Assembly (NCBI GenBank): GCA_017979445.1
Contig: CM030717.1
Span: 27,407,132-27,471,131 of the forward strand
Source: Akebia trifoliata
Taxonomy: Eukaryota > Streptophyta > Magnoliopsida > Ranunculales > Lardizabalaceae
Length of the DNA: 64,000 bases
Direction: 5' to 3'
The notes beneath the pieces were generated by a model that searched no databases, was not told the origin of the DNA, and was given only the letters and a program-made list of their open reading frames with translations. Position 1 is the stretch's first letter; each line of letters begins with the position of its first letter. A program made the translations under genes and the position numbers. This document shows, piece by piece, positions 20,261 through 31,797 of this stretch.

Positions 20261-20818
20261 ACGATTTCTTGGACTTTACAGAGAGAAAGAAATTTGTTTT
20301 ATGTAATTGATTTTTTTCCTTTCTTTTTCTCGAAGATGGTAAAGGTCTTCTTGAAACCCAGGTTGCCGAAATTTGTTGCTGCATAAAACTATTTCTGTTG
20401 TAGTAGAAATCATTCATCGATCGAAATATTGATCTGACGATGGGGTTGATGGTGATGGGGAGAAAATAACATAAAATAAATCGTCTTTAAATCTGCCTTA
20501 ATCTCTACCCATCGATTTCCATCATCAAAATCGTTTGGTTTGATCTGATTTTGAAGGTGAAGATGACGATGGTGTTTTTTGGTTTTTATTTTTTTTCAAA
20601 ATTGCTTCGACCAGTTGGACCCTCAAAGGAATTGTTTCATGGTTCTAAACCGCAGCGTAGTAGATGCTAACTCAAAATGAGGAATTCAAACTTTACTATT
20701 GGTTTTTTTTAGATCAAAACTAGTAGATCGGATGAGAAACGGCAAATGAATAAGTTTTTTTTCGTTGTTTTATTTTAAATAGAATGGTTATTCGGTTGTG
20801 TGTTTTTTTTTTTTGGAG

Positions 20819-20912
20819 TCACTATTGTCACACCGACTTTTACATATAACACATCATCGAAATGTTTATTATTGTTTCGAACTTATAAATTGGTGTGGCA
20901 ATAGATTTTTAT
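20819..20912. mobile_element. Hairpin MITE, family S copy 2
   Basis: CACTATTGTCACACCGACTT and the inverted right arm (AATTGGTGTGGCAATAG) match the arms of the hairpin at 865-948. It lies inside the LARD-like element. Confidence 0.5.
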
Positions 20913-22840
20913 TGGGCAATTTTTTTTAGGCTTCTTTAATAGTTGGTAATTTGTTTTTCCAAAAAAAAAAAAAAATTCAATTTGTTTAAGTTGTTTAGGA
21001 ATAGTTAATAATAGGTTTTTTTAATTTCTTTTAGTTTTTTCCCTTTTTTCTTCTTAAAAAAATCAATTTATTTATAAAAAAAAGATAATTCTTGTGCCTG
21101 TTTCAATATTAGATCTAATTGATGATTCTGTGTTATATTTATTAATTGACTATTTGAAATGCCATGATTTGATTGATCTATCTCTATGATGTGCATACTT
21201 TGATCTCGAACTGGATGTTTTGGATGTTCTTGTATTTCTTGATCAATGTTTGAAATCCACTCTTGTGATCTGATTTGGCGTATGGGCCTATTTATCTGGA
21301 AAATGCCCCGGGCACACCCTATCCTATTTGGCACACACCACTAGCACGTTTATTTTATTGCATTGCATTCTTGCATATCCCTTATAGCCATCGTGGCACT
21401 AGTACGTGGCCCGGTCTCCTCGAAGATGTGACATCATTCATGTAAACCACAACTCTAGTTACGTACCTTAGGGTATATAAAATTGGGGCATCAGTACCGT
21501 TTGATCAAGTGACACTGAAAGGTATATCGATGCACCCATGCTGGAGCGACCTAAGCCTTTGTCCTATTATAAGCCGCAAAGTCACATGTTCCGATCACCA
21601 ACCCTAGATTCGTACCTATACGATATATCAAAGTTAATCTAAGTTCACCAACTACACCTCTTGGTTAAAAATCAGTACCTAAGCGAAACCTTACATGCAA
21701 GGGGGATAGACTACATCTATTCTAGATGAGAAGTAACTTAAGAGTACCCTTGCTCAACATCGTGCGCCACCTCTCAATTGGAGATTAAACTAGTTGTTTT
21801 TTGACTTCAGAGATTTGAGTTGGAATCTTAGATTATCACCTATATAGTATATCAAACCAAGTCACCACATACTGTCTGATTGAGTACGCTCGAGAGGTAT
21901 ATAGGTGTACTTAGTCAAGGGGGGCCAGATAAATTACATTGCACGTAGTAAACCTAGAGTCTAGAAACCTTCCTATAAGTCACGACCCGAACTGACTATG
22001 AATGTTCCCGGATTGCTCTAATCAATCCAACCAATAGGTAAGTGGGCGAACGGATCCAGACCGTTCAAACTGGACCCACAATATCGGTCTGACCCAATGT
22101 GTGAAATATAAATCAATTGTCTCAATCAACAAATAAATCAAACCGATTAACACCAAACCAGTTGGACCAATCAGTTTTACTTTCAAAAGACTCAGATTAT
22201 TTTATACAAAAAAGATTTGATCTTAAGGTCAAATTAATTTGTTTGATCAAATGTTCTATCCCAATCAGGGGTAGATCCATGACTAACTCTTCTCACCTTC
22301 TTGGTCACTATAAATTTATAGTGCAATTGTATTCAATGTTTCCCATCAGACTTAGGCTAATTTTAAAATTTTAATCATGTGGTTAAGAATCCAATCTTCA
22401 GAATCAATGGTTAATCTTGGTGTACTTCCACTCAGGTAATAATTGGTCCCTAAACGTTCTAAATCGTCATCTGCCCTACTTCGGGACCATCAAAAGAGTC
22501 GTTTAGCCAAAGTACCAATGTCAAGCCCAAGTACTCCATCCACCCAATCCCGCTTTATAGATAAAGCATCCTTGAGTTTCTTTTAGTTTCAACTCAGTTT
22601 TTGTCAGTTTTTAAATTTAGTTGGTCGTTTCAATTAGGTTAATCTTTCTTTAATTTTTGAATTTTAGTCGACTTTGTCAGTCTATGTTTTTTAAGTCCAA
22701 TAAAATAAATAAGCTTTTGATTATCTTGCTGCAATAATGATGTGAACATAAAATTTGACATGAGGAATGACTCAAGGCTCACTAATTAAGCTTGATAAAT
22801 ATTGGAGTTAAAGAGTACACTCAAAAAGTGTAAATGGGTA
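20913..22840. other. LARD interior, no coding region recognised
   Basis: Less AT-rich between 21340 and 22100, with GCATTGCATTCTTGCATATC near 21360; several short open frames, none resembling a known protein. Confidence 0.4.
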
Positions 22841-22849
22841 CTACATTAT

Positions 22850-22960
22850 CCTTAGGGGAACATGAGAGAATCATAAACTTACTTGAGAAATTCAACAACA
22901 TTCCTACTTGGTCTCATGATGATATATTGATAGATTGCACTAAAATAGATTAAGTCCTAA
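22850..22960 (+). pseudogene. Relic of gypsy pol upstream of the reverse transcriptase
   Basis: In one frame the sequence reads IINLLEKFNNIPTWSHDDI, resembling the IxxLLKEYxDVFAWSYEDMPG region that precedes the reverse transcriptase in Tat-type gypsy polyproteins. It is very short and followed by stops. Confidence 0.4.
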
Positions 22961-23384
22961 AGTTGAAAATGAACTTCAAAATCAAAGATTATCAGTCAAG
23001 AATGATGTAGTTGAAACCATCGACAAAAGTGTTAAGACCCATAAGAAGGAATTCATCATGTTTTCTCATTAGAAAAAGAATATGAGATTTCTTTTGAAGC
23101 TTGGAAATGATTGAATGAGTTAATGTCAAATACAAAGAACTCAATCACACTCAATTTTGTAGAAGAAGACTGAAGATTACTCCTTCTCAAAAGAAGACAA
23201 TACTTCACAGAGTAATCAAGACATCGAGTTCTTAGAATCTTGATCAAATCAAGTAGCATTTAACCAAAGGATGCCTTCTAAGGTTGAATCATTTTCCTAT
23301 CTTACCAAGAAAAAAATAATCTTCTTTAACCCCTCGCAGCCTTTTCAATAACCTTTTCTTTTTAAACCACACCAAAACCTCGGG

Positions 23385-23500
23385 AGGGATCTCTTAGTAT
23401 GAACTACGTTTTGACCTGATCCCAGAAGAGAAAAGAAATATTTGGGGTACGTAGGCAACCTGATAAGTTACTTCAGGCCCAATCACATACATAAAAAAAT
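23385..23500 (+). repeat. Conserved retroelement non-coding motif (GAACTACG...GGTACGTAGGCAACC)
   Basis: TATGAACTACGTTTTGACCT (23398) followed about 45 bp later by GGGGTACGTAGGCAACC (23445) matches, from memory, a phrase recurring in the 3' non-coding part of plant Tat/Ogre-type gypsy elements. It helps to place this element in that group. Confidence 0.45.
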
Positions 23501-24664
23501 GTATTCTCTAAAGAAAAGCGTAATCCAAAAGGAAAATCCCCTATTGAAAGGTTCAAAAAAAGTAATGCCAAACTAGCATTAAAAAAAAGAACAAAAAAGA
23601 ACAATACCAAATTAAGGGGCATTAATAAAAAAAGAATATCAGACTAGGGGCATTTTGGGAAGTTGAGCCTTATACCTTTTCTTTTTAAACCATATCCGAA
23701 GCCCACCTATTAAGTCCTTCTGAATGCTAATTGATTCAGTTAAGATCCAAGGAACCAAGAAGTTGTCGAATTGAATATTCAAGATCATTAAGAAGAAAAA
23801 AAACCCACTAAGTTAAAAACCTAAAAGGGCGACTTAGGCAAAAGTGAAAGCATAACCATAAAAATGAAGGCCTAATAGGTTGAAAAATCTGAAAAGGCAA
23901 CCTAGGAAAAATCAAGGCATCATCAAAAGAAAAAAAATAAAGTCCGCTAGATTGAAAACCTGAAGAGGCGATCTAGGAAAAAATTAAGACATCATCAGAT
24001 GGAAGGAAATGTCCCATACAAAAAAAAAATTCAGAAAGAAGTTTATTAAAGGATGTAGAAAATTATTCAAGTCATAACATTCATTTTTAGCTGAAAGCTC
24101 ACATCTGATGAAGATAGTGTTGAAGTCAAAAAATTCAGAAGTCATCTTAAACATTATAGGATATTTAAGAGTATGTTTACTTGTTCAAGTATTCACCAAA
24201 GGAAAGTGTAGAACCATCGACCACTTTAAAAAGAAAGAACTTCTATTCTAATAATCATCAAGATTTTAAGTGAGCTTAAGCATTTCTCAAAGGAAATTGA
24301 TCAAATTCCTTATTGCACATATGATAATCTTAAGAGTCTTGAATTTAAATGAATGTTGATTCTTCTCTCTGTCATATATCAGAGTCTATAGTTGCTCGTT
24401 TATATTTTTCAAGTGCAATCCATTTCAACAATTTCATAGTCAAGTTCCAATTAGAAGTGAACCTTGAAAGTAGGGGTATTTTTTTAGAATAACAGTGATT
24501 CCGAAGTTTTCATTCTTGATCACATGATAAAAAAGAAAATCTTACAAAAGTTTAAAAGTCTAGCGAAGTCCAATGATAATTATGAATCTAGATGCATGAT
24601 AAGCCAATAAAGACCCAATCTTTCAAACTTTGAACTCGATAATATCGAGTCTTTAACTAGTTCA

Positions 24665-25330
24665 AGCACGAGAAACGTGGCTCCAATAAGTTCGAGTCTA
24701 AGAAATGAGATTCCGACTTTTTTTAATCATAGAATGAGTAGGTTTTTTGAAATACCTACAAACCTAAGTTTGAGTCTGAGAAATGAGACTACCAACTTTT
24801 TAAATAATAAAATGAGTAGGTTTTTTGAAGTGCTTACAAACCTAAGTTCGAGTCCGATAAACAAATTTTCAACTTTTTGAATCATAGAATGAGTAGGTTT
24901 TTTGAAGTGCCTACAAACCGAGAAACGAGACTCCAACTTTTTGAATCATAGAATGAGTAAGTTTTTTAAAGTGCCTACAAACCTAAGTTTGAGTCCGAGA
25001 AACGAGACTCCAACTTTTTGAATCATAGAATGAGTAGGTTCTTTGAAGTACCTACGAACCTAAGTTCGAGTACAAGAAACGAGACTCCAACTTTTGAATC
25101 ATAGAATGAATTAATAAGATTGTTTAAGTACTTGTAAACCTTAGTCAGAGTCCGAGAAACAAGACTCCAGCTTTGTTTGAATCATAGAATGCATTAACAG
25201 GATTTTTTAAGTACTTGTAAACCTCAGTTTGAGTTCGAGAAACGAGACTCCAACTTGAATAAGATTTTTTAAGTTCCTACAAACCTTAGCTTGAGAAGCG
25301 TGGCTCCAATAAGCTCTAGTTTGATAAACG
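24665..25330 (+). repeat. 77-79-bp tandem repeat array in the LARD interior
   Basis: Units contain GAGACTCCAACTTTTTGAA, ATCATAGAATGAGTAGGTTT and CTACAAACCTAAGTT. GAGTA landmarks fall at 24735, 24814, 24891, 24955 and 25032 (one unit shortened to 64 bp); more divergent units continue to about 25330. The short open frames over it on both strands are by-products. Confidence 0.9.
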
Positions 25331-25825
25331 AGACTCAAATTTTTCTTAACTCTAAAAAAGAATTTCAATAGGATTTAATGAAGTTTCTACATCACCTATT
25401 TCGCTATTCAAACTTATCATAATTCAATATTGTGTGATTGTTTTTATTGCGTATGTGCATTTCAATTTGAATCATCATCATCAGTTAGAGAAGATCTCGA
25501 GGACCTTACATTTGTGGTTATCGAGGAGAGTTTATTCTCAATGATCTGATAGAATACTCAGTAGGCATCACCCATTGCACACACGTGCACTTTTGATTAG
25601 TCAAGGAGAATTTTTTAAAATTCAAGAATCTAACATCGTCAGTGAGAGTTCTGGCTTGAGGACTTGACATACCTTTAGTTCGGGGAGAGTTTTACCTTCA
25701 AGAATTCAAACGTTCTAACGAATTGTTAAATCATGCTGCAAAATGAACTGTCACTAGCTTTGGCATTCGGATGTCATACTATCTACCAAAATAGATTTAC
25801 TATCTAGTTTGCTTCAACCCTTTGC

Positions 25826-25839
25826 CAAAGAGGGGCATC
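25826..25839 (+). promoter_or_regulatory. Polypurine tract of the LARD-like element
   Basis: AAAGAGGGGCATC stands immediately upstream of the 3' LTR start TGTCGACACC, the position of the plus-strand primer. Confidence 0.75.
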
Positions 25840-27385
25840 TGTCGACACCCCATTTTCGCACTCGCTTGATTAATCAACTCGTCAACCCAATGATGAATGA
25901 ATATTCCAATGCTTTTGTTTGTTACTAAATATGTTTTAGAAATTCAGATAAGGTATCTTAAGTGAAGAAAACTTTAGAAATCACAGTACGCTAGGAAAAT
26001 ATGACCTCATAACATAAAATTATCATTTTTCAGACAAAAAGAAGTTTTATGATAAAAATTACTAAAAAATGACTAAATTACTAAACACTCCTAACATCAA
26101 AACATCCTTAGATCACACATCACAATTAGGAAAATCCATTCGAACACGTAAAACAATAAAATGAAATCAAATAAATCATTTTGTCAATTTTCACCAAATT
26201 CGATAAAATTACGAAATGCCCCTCATAAAGTTCACAATCATTTCATAAGTGATACAAACTAATAATACCATCGACTTCCTTATGAAAATTCGATTTCAAA
26301 ACATCTCGAAGTATCGAAAAACGACTTCTCAACACAAAAATCTTCTTCGAGGGTAAAATGGTAATTTTTTAATTTTAATAATTTAAAATTTAAAATTAAT
26401 AATTAAAATATTAATTAATGTAAAGTGAAATCATAATTAAAATTAATATTTTTTAAACCAATCAATTAAACTCTCAGGTAAAATTATTGATGGTTGTCCC
26501 CTGTATTTATTAAATGACCCCTCCATCTAGGGGCATAAAGAATTAAAATATAATTAAAGAGGTTCTCCAAAAATAAAAAATATATTCTTTCATTATACGT
26601 AAGAATTAAAACTTTAATCTAAAGAATCCTAGCAATCAAATAAGACTTAAGTAAAAACCCTAATTAAAATCATAATCTAAATAAACCTAGTCAATCAAAT
26701 AAGACTTAAGTCAAAACCCTAATTCACTTTATTAAATACTAACTTTTTCAAAAAATTGATAAATAGGAGCCTTCACAACCTAATTTTACAAGTCAAAATA
26801 AATCCTAGAAAAGGTAGGTTAAAAAGTCTCCCTAGTCTTTTTCAAACCCTAATTTTGAAGCCATAACTCCCTTCCTATCATCAAAATCCTAGTTTTTACT
26901 CAAAAAATACTTAGAAGTCCTTCAAAAATATTCAAAAATCCTCTGAAAAATATAAAAAATACTCAGATCTAAGAAGAAGATAACTCAACTTGGAGATCTG
27001 AAGCAAATCCAGTAATAGAGGAAAAACATGAAAACTCGTACAAGGACGCTCCCCGCTAGTACTGAGGGAACAAATCGTTGCAATCATCTAGGTATATTTT
27101 CTAACTTGTTTATTTATTTTAATTTTTTATTTTAGGTCTTTTAGCAACGTAATCCTTTTTTGGAAAATAGTAGAGACCGACGTTTGTCGGGCGGGGTTGG
27201 TGCCTAACACCTTCCAACCCTGTAACGCGATCCCCGGACCATAGTCTCTTTTTATTTTGTGATTCATTGCTTTCATCTATTTAGAGTCAATGCTTGGTTC
27301 CTAGACCGTAAGAACTAAGTGACGACTCCCAAACCTCAAAAATCAAAAATGGATCTGCACACCCCGCAGATTGAAGGTGCTTTCA
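25840..27385 (+). repeat. 3' LTR of the LARD-like element
   Basis: It starts TGTCGACACCCC and ends GGTGCTTTCA, collinear with the 5' LTR but with numerous substitutions and small indels, so the insertion is not recent. Confidence 0.93.
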
Positions 27386-27390
27386 GTTGT

Positions 27391-29000
27391 CCACCTTCTT
27401 TCCTTACCTTAAGGTATGGATAGCTTGGACAGAATCTTGTTGATCTTTTGAATGGCTTCCTACCTTGTATTGACCCTTTAATCTATTGAAAACTGTAGGT
27501 TAACTTCTAAGATTGGGAATAGTTTTACTAGAAAATTGTCATTTTTCTCTTTTTCCAAAGGAAAGAGCTAATTAACCCAACTAAACTTCTATCTTAGGTA
27601 TGAACTGAATAGGGGCTTTATTAGTCTGAGTTTGCTTTTAAATTGTCTATTATTGAGTATGGATGAGCTGCTATTGTTGTTTCATCGACTTCGTCATCAT
27701 AGATTTTGAAGATGATTGTTGTTGGTTAGGTAAATATCAATTGGGCATAAAATCTAAAATTATAACTTTTAATTTAGAAGATTGCCGAGATTGATATAGG
27801 AATTGTGGAACAATGGCTTAGCTCATAGAAGGATCGGCTTGTTTAGGATAACTTTTAATGTAACTTGACAAACCACTAGATTGAATAGGTTGATTTTATT
27901 TATACGAAAAGTTTGGATAAAAGCTATTATCTGGATGATACGTTTTGTTGTAAGAATTCTGAGTGGGCTTCTTAAAAGTACTATAGCCATTAATAGCATT
28001 GGCTTGTTCGACCTTAATATATGGCAAGCTAGAACAACATTCAACCAAATGGTCATTGTTGTCAGACAAGACACATAAAAAAGTTTGTTCGACCATAACT
28101 TGAAACACTGGGTGATAATCATAGTAAAGGTTGGATGTTGAGATGTTGAAAGTACCTAACTTCTTTGTAAGACTATGCATACCACTCACTAAATTAGACA
28201 AAATATTTTGTAGATCAGGGTCTACTTTCATCTCTTACATTCCAAGTTTCTTAATGGGATCTTCTCTATCGAACTCTTCATTATTAATATAATAATTTTG
28301 AGCACTCTCGAGTAGTTTAACTAGAAAATTGTACGCTAGGTTGGAAGTTTGGTTCATTTATTGAACTTTATGCATAGACATAACTAAGATACATTTATTC
28401 GTTGTTAATTCTCGATAAAAGTATTGCACCAACTTTGCTTTGTCAATGTCATGGTGTGGGCATTTGACTAACAAATCATTGAATTTTTTCCAAGTTTGGA
28501 AAAATTCTTCCTCCGGACACCTTTTAAAATTCCTAATTGCATCTTTCATTCTCTAGGTTTTGGCCACCAGGCAAAATTTGACTATGAATTTCTTGAATAG
28601 AACATCCAAAGAATTTATAGAATTGGGATCTATGGAGTTCAACCACACAGCTGCGTGATCTTCCAATGATAATGGAAACAACATGAGCTTAACACTCTTT
28701 TCATCTAATAAAACTTAAGGAGTATGTTTATGATGGTTGCCCTAACTTAGGGAGTATGTTTATGATAGCTGCCTTAATTTGAAATTGAGTTGCATTGTTT
28801 AATGGTAACACTATGCATGTAGATGGGATATCAGAAGTAAGAGCGAAGAGCTCAATGAGAATTCGCTCTCGATCACCCATTATATTTAATGAGGGTTTCT
28901 TATGAATTATACTAATAGTACGCTCGATCTTAGGATCAAATGATTCTAATGTGTTACTCCTAGACCGTCTACCAAGCATGCAGTTCAAAGAGTATTTCAA
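27391..29000 (-). pseudogene. Athila-like gypsy gag, broken
   Basis: On the minus strand, reading from about 29000 down: IVLPLNNATQFQIKAAIINILP (the N-terminal gag motif near 28750-28815), then LMLFPLSLEDHAAVWLNSI at about 28630-28690, then FKRCPEEEFFQTWKKFNDLL and CPHHDIDKAKLVQYFY at 28425-28530, then a zinc-finger-like and ANAING..STFKKP region with NSFYPNFSYK at 27900-28020. This order is that of plant Athila-like gag proteins. Several frame changes and stops occur, for example near 28700. Below 27900 the linker toward the protease continues to 27391, where the nested LTR element cuts it; the reading resumes at 17594. Confidence 0.82.
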
Positions 29001-31000
29001 ACAATCACAAAAGAAAAGATTAGACCTAAATATGTTGCCTAAGTCAAGATAGCTCCTAACTAGTTAGAAATTATACAACTAGCCTTCCGACTTGGTTCTC
29101 TGAAATCAAATTCAAATCATTCGGATCTCCACATCAAAGGTGACGCACAATGCATAAGTAAGGGCACTCCTAAATCACCTTCATTTCTCAAATAGATTAA
29201 GTCTATCACCTTAAAAAGACAAGATCATACTAGATGCCAAATATGATCAAGAAACACAATCGACACAACTTAAAGTAAATTTTTCTTATTAAGCTCATGT
29301 ACCCTATAGTCAAGTCAAATTAATTTTAATTAATTTGATTGGATCACTAGTGAGTTGATTATCCTAATTAAAGTAAGAAATTGATAATCACCTCTAATCC
29401 TTATTTTATGGTGCCATTCCTAGAAAAATGGTGCTCTTTATTAAACTTAATTAACTAATCCAAGTGTGTGCAAAGTGAAAAATAACAAAATAAATAAGTA
29501 GTAACCCACTAGCAATAAGAGGCGTGGTTATTTTGAATTTACCTCTTATACTAGATGGGATGAAGACAGGTTGAGTCAACTTAGCCCACCAACTCCAATT
29601 TTAGTGTGCGAACCTAAGGAACCGTGACAGTATCATCAAACTGTCGTCTTTCCCTAGTCTATTACAATCCTAGTCTTCTTGGATAATTAATAAACTAATA
29701 AAAGTTTTACAACGTTTCTAATAAAATGGATCTAAAGTAGAAAAGAAACCTAACTAAGTTATATATAAATAAATAAAAAGAAAAACTTGTAAGTTCCATA
29801 TTTTGTCAATCCCAAGACATATGTTGGATTTTGAATTGATTTGCCACTAAAGAGATATAAAGACTTCGACAAAGCCGCTCAACCGCACGTGCCTCGACAA
29901 AAAGCTCTCATGTGTGTATACAAAGCCTAAAAGGTAATGAGACCACCTAAGACCATTCCCCAACACTTAGATGATTGATAGGCCAACCCATAGTACCTAG
30001 TAAAACTTTTTCCTTGACCTATTCTCTTATCAAACCTTTCAGAAATTGAAAATGGTTATAAAGGGGACATTGAAGCTTTTACCATCCTAAAATCATTTTC
30101 TGTCTTTGGTGATTTTTTTATTTCATTATATAGGTAAAATCTAGTACACCTTCGAACTGTTTCATCATGGACTTCCCGAAAGCACGTTTTAACCAATAGT
30201 GGGAAAAAGGGTATTTTGATAATTTCACTCATTTTTATACTGGCTTGCCCCTTGGTAATAGTTTGGGATGTTCTACATAATACGATTTATCAGCTTCTTG
30301 ACTGGTATGAGAAACAGAGCAACTGTTTGAAAGTTATGGCCAAAATACCATTTTGGGTTATTTCTATAATTTGTTAATGTACAACTCTTGCCTCTAACAT
30401 TGCCACCGCCAACAAGTGCTCAACCGTTATAACTTAGACTATTGAGGTACAAAATTAACCCCTTCTCTTCAAAACCCATCTCACTTCTTTGGGTTGGTTA
30501 AAGTTTGAAAGAAGAAAGTCTTTACATACTTCTAACCGTCTTTCTAGCCATAGAAGGCCTCAAACTTAGTTGAAAATCCTTTCGACCCATGTCCTTCCTT
30601 TGGATCAACACTAGAGATGATTTCCTCACCTCTCTTCACACTTTCAGAGTCATCTCTACTATCATGAGAGTCTAACTTTGGTGAATCCCTTCAACCTTCC
30701 AAGACTTCTTAGTTGATCCCTATCCAACCATCAAATCTCACTTTGTGCACACATTGGTACATTCATAAAGTAAGGAACAAAAGGAGACATTGATAAGAGT
30801 AATCACAATGAGCCGATGAACTCAAAATCTTGATTGGAAGATCTAACCGTCGAGAAATACTTGTGAGCTCAAGATCTCAAAGAACTCAATATTGCCATTA
30901 GCAAACCTTATAGAGTTGAATGAGTTTTTTATTTTATTTTTAATTTTAAAAACATATGTATGTGATAACATGGATCAGCCTTCAAAAATCAAGTTCTTGT
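29001..31000. other. Non-coding, probably LTR and leader sequence
   Basis: It lies upstream of the minus-strand gag and would be that element's leader and LTR, but no matching LTR copy or primer site was found in the window, so boundaries cannot be drawn. No gene was recognised. Confidence 0.3.
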
Positions 31001-31129
31001 TAGAGTCAATGATTCTTGTCAGGAGTAAAGGTTCATGAGTTTTCAAGGAACAAAACTCATAATTTCGAGAAGATGCATTATCTTAATATTAAGGTTTTAG
31101 AATTTATCTTATGTATAAAAGTTCTATGT

Positions 31130-31728
31130 AAAAGGTTCGAGGTGAGCCATAAACCTCTTTGATAGTAAACACCAAGTTCCTTGGTAGGAACCTTGGGAGG
31201 GGATGTAGGCATGTTGCCGAGCCACTATAAAATGCTTGTCTCATATTTGTGAAAATGACTATAAATTAAAATGAATGCATGTTATGAATAAATATTAATC
31301 TATGTATGTCATGTTATGAATTTTTAGATTTTAAGATAACTTCAATTGCATTGCAAACTAGAGATTAGCTGTGAGAGTGGATATAGGCATATTGCCGATC
31401 CATAAGTTGTCTTATGTCTCGTGTATATTTTCATAATTCTACAATTTACATTTGAATATTTTGAATGTCATGAGAAGCCATGAATGCCGAATAAGTAAAT
31501 TGTATATGAATGTGTTATTAAATGACAAGGTTAAATGAATTTTTAAATTCTAAGTATGTTTTTATTAAATATAAATTAGATACATGAGTGCAAAATCGAG
31601 GCTAAGTGAATGACTTAGAACACATAGTCAAGTTATCAATCTAAGTTAAAATTAGATAAATCGAAAGAAATTTTAATTATCCTATTCACTCACCTCTAGG
31701 ACTAGACATGGTACGAAGCCCGAAATTT
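31130..31728 (+). repeat. Copia-type LTR end, probable
   Basis: GGGGATGTAGGCATGTTGCCGAGCCA at about 31200 and an imperfect second copy (GTGGATATAGGCATATTGCC) at about 31377 resemble the GTAGGC...GCCGAACCA phrase found in the U5 part of many plant Copia LTRs. The sequence ends TTTTCA before a primer-site-like TTGGTATTAATAAGG. The Copia gag-pol remnant lies downstream on the same strand. The left end was not found. Confidence 0.4.
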
Positions 31729-31729
31729 T

Positions 31730-31745
31730 CAATTGGTATTAATAA
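31730..31745 (+). promoter_or_regulatory. Copia primer-binding site, decayed candidate
   Basis: TTGGTATTAATAAGG resembles the initiator-tRNA-Met site TGGTATCAGAGC used by plant Copia elements, with several changes. An ATG followed by SKSNNDH starts about 65 bp later (31798), where gag would begin. Confidence 0.35.
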
Positions 31746-31797
31746 GGATTACTCTTTATAGGCTTAACATCCTAGAGTTGATCCCAAGTCTTTGAAC

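Larger units (their letters stand above)
17595..27385 (+). mobile_element. 9.8-kb LTR retrotransposon without usable gag-pol (LARD-like), nested in an Athila-like element
   Basis: Two direct 1.54-kb LTRs (17595-19132, 25840-27385) are flanked by the 5-bp duplication GTTGT (17590-17594 and 27386-27390). Removing the element rejoins TTGGACCTTGTTGTCCACC, with the flanking gypsy reading on both sides. A primer-binding-site-like sequence follows the left LTR and a purine tract precedes the right LTR. The 6.7-kb interior holds tandem repeats, a weak relic of a gypsy reverse-transcriptase N-terminus near 22850 and a conserved non-coding motif near 23410, but no gag or pol frame. It would have depended on proteins of a related element, probably of the Tat/Ogre type. 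Confidence 0.92.

Noticed and set aside
24677..24936. Repeat-rich short proteins of 67-69 residues
   Set aside because: Translations of the 77-79-bp tandem array.
24665..25330. CRISPR-like array
   Set aside because: Units are contiguous and degenerate without unique spacers; the sequence is plant nuclear DNA.
27881..28078. Plus-strand 65-codon frame
   Set aside because: Shadow of the minus-strand gag remnant.
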